Shown here in pieces: positions 21,157-23,398 of a stretch of DNA of 23,398 nucleotides (positions are counted from its first letter, which is position 1; every line of letters starts with the position of its first letter). The notes under the pieces were generated by a model. It had not been told where the DNA came from. It saw only the letters and a program-made list of their open reading frames with translations, and made no database searches. Both the position numbers and the translations under genes were made by a program. Source of the DNA: a virus; the IMG/VR virus record IMGVR_UViG_3300001683_000079, positions 1 through 23,398 of that record; one strand, written 5' to 3'.

Positions 21157-21420
21157 TTATCCATAAAAAACCTGACGCCCTAACTCTGCAAAGAATTTTC
21201 TATCGAACCATTTAAAGAAATCACAGTCGCCCATTTCGTCCTCTTGGTTTTCTATGTATTCTATAAGTTCAAGACATGAGATATTTTTCTCTTTCATTTC
21301 TTTAATTGATGCCGACCAATTGCCACAATAAAACTGATACATCAAACTATCACCAACAAAAAAGATACTTTCATGTTCGTCAGTTTCTAACTCGTCTAAC
21401 TCATTATATAATATATTCAT
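21157..21420 (-). CDS. Acidic unknown protein, 87 residues
   Basis: Read from ATG 21420 (MNILYNELDELETDEHESIF), where GGAG lies 9 bases upstream; a longer in-frame start would overlap the preceding gene. The protein is acidic, with several Trp/Phe residues (YCGNWSASIKEM, CDFFKWFDRKFF). No family recognised. It is the last of three genes ending at a strong terminator. Small acidic early phage proteins may mimic DNA or inhibit host enzymes; that is only a possibility here. Confidence 0.6.
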   Translation of the reverse strand: MNILYNELDELETDEHESIFFVGDSLMYQFYCGNWSASIKEMKEKNISCLELIEYIENQEDEMGDCDFFKWFDRKFFAELGRQVFYG

Positions 21421-21421
21421 T

Positions 21422-21658
21422 TTAATTATCTCCATTAAGTTTATAAAGAAATTCGCACAAGTCAAAATCATTATCATCGAAAAATTTTTGACCTAACATA
21501 TTTTGTATATGTTTTTTTAGTTCAAGGTACTTTGTATATTCTGCCTTGTCATAATCTATTGACTCGTCTGAATCCCAAACGCATGTATTAGATTCCCAAA
21601 CAAAATTTAAAATTCCCTGTAATGCTTTTCTCTCTTGGTTAGTTTCTAAAATTATCAT
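21422..21658 (-). CDS. Acidic unknown protein, 78 residues
   Basis: The protein reads MIILETNQERKALQGILNFV and so on, with an Asp/Glu-rich middle (WDSDESIDYDKAEYTKYLEL) and the C-terminal FDDNDFDLCEFLYKLNG. CGGAG lies 10 bases upstream of the ATG. One base separates its stop from the next start. It is similar in charge and size to its downstream neighbour but without visible homology. No family recognised. Confidence 0.6.
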   Translation of the reverse strand: MIILETNQERKALQGILNFVWESNTCVWDSDESIDYDKAEYTKYLELKKHIQNMLGQKFFDDNDFDLCEFLYKLNGDN

Positions 21659-21680
21659 AATATTATTACTCCGTTGTTGT

Positions 21681-21696
21681 GGGGGCTTTCGCCCCC
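21681..21696 (-). ncRNA. GNRA-type hairpin between two genes
   Basis: In minus sense the RNA would read GGGGGC-GAAA-GCCCCC, a 6-bp GC-only stem capped by a GAAA tetraloop. No T-run follows, so it is not a typical terminator. It sits just after the 98-residue gene stop and before the CGGAG site of the next gene. It could stabilise the upstream message or attenuate the downstream genes. Confidence 0.5.
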
Positions 21697-21703
21697 GTTA
21701 AAA

Positions 21704-22000
21704 TTAACTTCCTATTCTATTAATTAAAATAGTACTTTCCATATCCCAAGTACGGTGTCCTGTTCTCTCGGTGTGTCGCTTTGCTTGGGCGTTCATTTTT
21801 TTATAATCGCCCTTTGAATATACACCGATAGCGTATTGACTTCCGTTTGGGTATTCTGCTTTCAGAACATAAACCACTATAAATTCATCAAAGCCCATTT
21901 CATCAACCTTTGTGAAGTGATGTATCTCGGCTTTAAGATTATCATTATCTAGTATTTTTTGTTCTAGTCTTTTAGTGTTTGTTAGTTTCTTGTCAGTCAT
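21704..22000 (-). CDS. Unknown protein, 98 residues
   Basis: The protein begins MTDKKLTNTKRLEQKILDND and has a well-formed mixed segment (FDEFIVVYVLKAEYPNGSQY, then AIGVYSKGDYKKMNAQAKRH). CGGAG lies 8 bases before the ATG. It is the first gene of a three-gene cassette with its own promoter and terminator. The beta-hairpin-like core with a basic helix suggests a small folded domain, but no family is recognised. Confidence 0.62.
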   Translation of the reverse strand: MTDKKLTNTKRLEQKILDNDNLKAEIHHFTKVDEMGFDEFIVVYVLKAEYPNGSQYAIGVYSKGDYKKMNAQAKRHTERTGHRTWDMESTILINRIGS

Positions 22001-22048
22001 CTTTTTTACTCCGTTAAATTTAAAAGGTCTTTCTTTGTAACTGGCTCT

Positions 22049-22054
22049 ATTATA
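22049..22054 (-). promoter_or_regulatory. Candidate extended -10 promoter of the three-gene cassette
   Basis: In minus sense TATAAT with TGT just before it (extended -10). The -35 box is poor. It is about 50 bases upstream of the 98-residue gene. Confidence 0.5.
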
Positions 22055-22139
22055 ACAAATTGGTAGAGGTATAGAAACTTTCTATAGAACCACAGGCAAC
22101 GACTTACTAGTCCAGATTAAAAGACAGTTATAAAAATCC

Positions 22140-22169
22140 TTGACAAAAAACCCATTTATAATGTAAAAT
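22140..22169 (+). promoter_or_regulatory. Plus-strand sigma70-like promoter facing the hairpin array
   Basis: TTGACA (22140-22145), 18-base spacer, TAAAAT (22164-22169). A consensus -35 box and one mismatch in the -10 box make it credible. There is no convincing plus-strand gene for over 650 bases downstream, so a transcript from here would be noncoding and run through the hairpin array. Confidence 0.5.
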
Positions 22170-22344
22170 CGGACAATGCTTTTAGAGATAAAAAGCCATC
22201 ACCAAAACAAGAGCATAAATATATTTCTAGTAATTTAAAATCAATGTGCTCTTTCATTGTAGATAATCTTTTCTTTTCATTCAAATATAATGCTTGATAT
22301 TCTATACCCCTCTTATATTTATATTGCTCTACAAAATTGCACAA
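22156..22344 (-). CDS. Possible gene remnant beside the hairpin array
   Basis: A 62-codon minus-strand frame reads YKYKRGIEYQALYLNEKKRL, then STMKEHIDFKLLEIYLCSCF, ending LSDFTL. Its only upstream initiator is a TTG immediately next to a stop inside the first hairpin, with no ribosome site; the internal ATG leaves 33 residues. The amino-acid composition is protein-like, so it may be the 3' remnant of a gene interrupted by the repeats. It may equally be a chance frame. Confidence 0.25.
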   Translation of the reverse strand: MCNFVEQYKYKRGIEYQALYLNEKKRLSTMKEHIDFKLLEIYLCSCFGDGFLSLKALSDFTL

Positions 22345-22726
22345 CTAAGCTTCGTTCCTCGCTAAGTTGTGCGTAAAGCTATAAGGATTCGCCTAATAGT
22401 CGGCTCAGTACAGCAAAGAAAGAGCGCACCAGCTACAAATATTTGCTGGTGTAGGCAAAAAAGCATAGCTTTTTTTATTCTTCTAGTCGGCTATAAGCCG
22501 ACACAAAGCATTGCCTGTAAAGAGCAATGCCGCTCTATTCTTTCGCTATGCTTTTACAGGCAATAGTTTCGGCTTAGTAAACTAAGCCGAAACACAAAGC
22601 CTTGTATTTTCTAAGCTATGCTTAGAAAATTAGTTTAATAGTTTCAGCTTCGCTGAAACACAAAGCCTTTTGCAAAGCTACAGCTTTGCAACTCCCCCGT
22701 AGGGGGAGGCTCATGCTTCGCTGAGC
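22339..22726. repeat. Dense tandem hairpin array
   Basis: Eleven inverted repeats lie in a row. They are: 22339-22372 (12-base arms, one mismatch), 22426-22452, 22457-22475 (AAAAAAGC/GCTTTTTT), 22486-22502 (GTCGGCT/AGCCGAC), 22510-22564 (12-base arms ATTGCCTGTAAA), 22566-22593 (12-bp, GTTTCGGCTTAG), 22606-22630 (11-bp, ATTTTCTAAGC), 22641-22659 (GTTTCAGC/GCTGAAAC), 22670-22691, 22692-22708 (CTCCCCC/GGGGGAG) and 22709-22726. Most loops are 3-4 bases. The last three abut with no spacer. A short separator ACACAAAGC follows three of the hairpins, and 22381-22425 is a copy of the dispersed spacer repeat. No gene is present in 22345-22852. Confidence 0.85.
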
Positions 22727-22783
22727 AGAGATATATTACCTCCAACGCACAAAAAACAGAGTTTGAACTAATAAGAAATAAAG

Positions 22784-22813
22784 TTTACTCACAAGAAACT
22801 TTTATGTTATAAT
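22784..22813 (+). promoter_or_regulatory. Extended -10 promoter of the terminase genes
   Basis: TTTACT (22784-22789), 18-base spacer, TATAAT (22808-22813) preceded by TGT (extended -10). The expected leader before the terminase small subunit gene is about 33 bases. Confidence 0.68.
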
Positions 22814-22852
22814 ACCCACAAGATAACTCTACTCTGAGCCTATAACAAAAAT

Positions 22853-23239
22853 ATGGCAGAAACTAAAAGAAAAGCAGGAAACCCTAACTTCCACAAAGGT
22901 ATGAAAGCCTTGAATGGAGTAGGTAGACCTAAAGGTTCTGTTAATAAGTTTACTGCTTTGGCAAGAGAGTTAATGTCAAATAAATCTCCAGAGATTGTAA
23001 AGAAGGTAATTGAAAAGGCAATGGAAGGAGATGTTCATTGTTTGAAGATGTGCTTAGATAGAATATTGCCTGTACAAAAGGCTATTGACTCTACACGAAC
23101 TAAGGCAGATGCCCAAGTTATAATTAATGTTTCCTCTCTGGAAAGCATACAGCAACAGCTAGATGTTACTCCAGAGGGTGAACTTATAGAACCCAAAGAG
23201 AAAAGTGATGATGAGGTTGTGGTGAATGTGAATGGCTGA
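22853..23239 (+). CDS. terS: Terminase small subunit-like protein
   Basis: The 128-residue protein starts MAETKRKAGNPNFHKGMKAL, followed by GVGRPKGSVNKFTALARELM. The GRPKGSVNK-T basic motif and the following helices (EIVKKVIEKAMEGDVHCLKM) are typical of small-terminase or DUF5681-like DNA-binding proteins that recognise the packaging site. The C-terminus is acidic (EPKEKSDDEVVVNVNG). No Shine-Dalgarno site is apparent, but a promoter lies directly upstream. It overlaps the large terminase start by eight bases, which supports the assignment. The hairpin array immediately upstream could contain the packaging signal (inference). Confidence 0.72.
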   Translation: MAETKRKAGNPNFHKGMKALNGVGRPKGSVNKFTALARELMSNKSPEIVKKVIEKAMEGDVHCLKMCLDRILPVQKAIDSTRTKADAQVIINVSSLESIQQQLDVTPEGELIEPKEKSDDEVVVNVNG

Positions 23240-23398
23240 GTTAGATATTAGCTTACACCCAGCCCAGTTAGAGATATTTCGTTCAAATAAGAGATTTAAG
23301 ATTGTTGCTGCTGGTCGTAGGTTTGGAAAGTCATACCTATCTGCTTGGTTGTTGTTAATCAACGCAATACAATCTGAATCAAAAGATGTATTCTATAT
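23232..23398 (+). CDS. terL: Terminase large subunit, N-terminal part (runs off the window)
   Basis: The frame starts at ATG 23232 inside the end of the small subunit gene (ATGGCTGA overlap) and gives 55 codons to the window edge: MAELDISLHPAQLEIFRSNK, then RFKIVAAGRRFGKSYLSAWL. The segment AAGRRFGKS (residues 26-34) is the Walker A-like motif of large terminases, preceded by the usual LHPAQ-x-x-(I/V)F adenine-side motif. The protein is the ATP-driven motor and nuclease that packages DNA. The rest lies beyond the window. Confidence 0.85.
   Translation, partial: MAELDISLHPAQLEIFRSNKRFKIVAAGRRFGKSYLSAWLLLINAIQSESKDVFY

Noticed and set aside
22369-22566. 65-codon plus-strand frame in the hairpin array
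   Set aside because: It spans several perfect hairpins and a repeat copy; the composition follows from the repeats and no ribosome site is present.
22339-22726. CRISPR array
   Set aside because: Each palindrome has a different sequence, spacing is irregular and there are no constant repeats with unique spacers.
1-23398. tRNA genes
   Set aside because: I scanned by eye for T-arm consensus sequences (GTTCRAATC-like) with a matching acceptor stem and found none; a covariance-model search would be needed to exclude them.

Overview
The window is a piece of an AT-rich (about one third GC by eye) tailed-phage genome (Caudoviricetes). The virion genes suggest a short-tailed, SU10/podovirus-like particle: an adaptor-like protein, a tail-nozzle-like protein, a tail-collar fibre, two glycine/glutamine-rich ejection-type proteins, a 1336-residue internal virion protein and a virion lysozyme. 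Many of these look like proteins of uncultivated marine podoviruses. The host cannot be fixed from the sequence; the Shine-Dalgarno sites, sigma70-type promoters and lipobox fit a Gram-negative proteobacterium. There is no DNA polymerase, RNA polymerase, integrase or tRNA in the window.

Layout. (1) 1-11652, plus strand: late module in the order membrane proteins/holin-like, metallophosphoesterase, adaptor, nozzle, fibre, ejection proteins, giant internal protein, acidic protein, lysozyme. Nozzle and fibre are each split by a frame change in the same direction. (2) 11653-11975: convergent intergenic region with a minus-strand terminator and competing hairpins. (3) 19049 down to 11976, minus strand: 24 tightly overlapping genes served by three sigma70-like promoters. 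They include an ERF annealing protein, a winged-helix protein, an SSB-like protein, DnaB helicase, YbcO-like nuclease, DUF3310, NinB-like protein and RusA, i.e. a lambda nin-like recombination set around a DnaB replication module. At least eight genes of this operon are under 60 codons, including a 37-residue lipoprotein and a 59-residue ribbon-helix-helix protein. (4) 19050-21156, plus strand: two single-gene cassettes, each with promoter, gene, terminator and repeat-rich spacer. One carries an unknown 94-residue protein, the other an ArdC-like antirestriction protein. (5) 22000 down to 21157, minus strand: three unknown small proteins with their own candidate promoter and a terminator. (6) 22339-22726: about 400 bases of back-to-back perfect hairpins without a convincing gene. 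(7) 22853-23398, plus strand: terminase small subunit-like gene and the start of the large terminase, running off the window.

How it fits together. The rightmost genes start packaging and the leftmost genes finish tail assembly and lysis, so the contig is probably a circular or circularly permuted genome cut within the late module (inference). The minus-strand operon supplies replication and recombination using host polymerase. The cassettes at 19.3-22 kb look like separately expressed early accessory genes, at least one being anti-defence.

The most unusual content is noncoding: a dispersed, partly inverted repeat family of about 45 bases in the spacers beside the accessory cassettes, an exact 25-base direct repeat flanking the ArdC gene, and the dense hairpin array directly upstream of the terminase genes.
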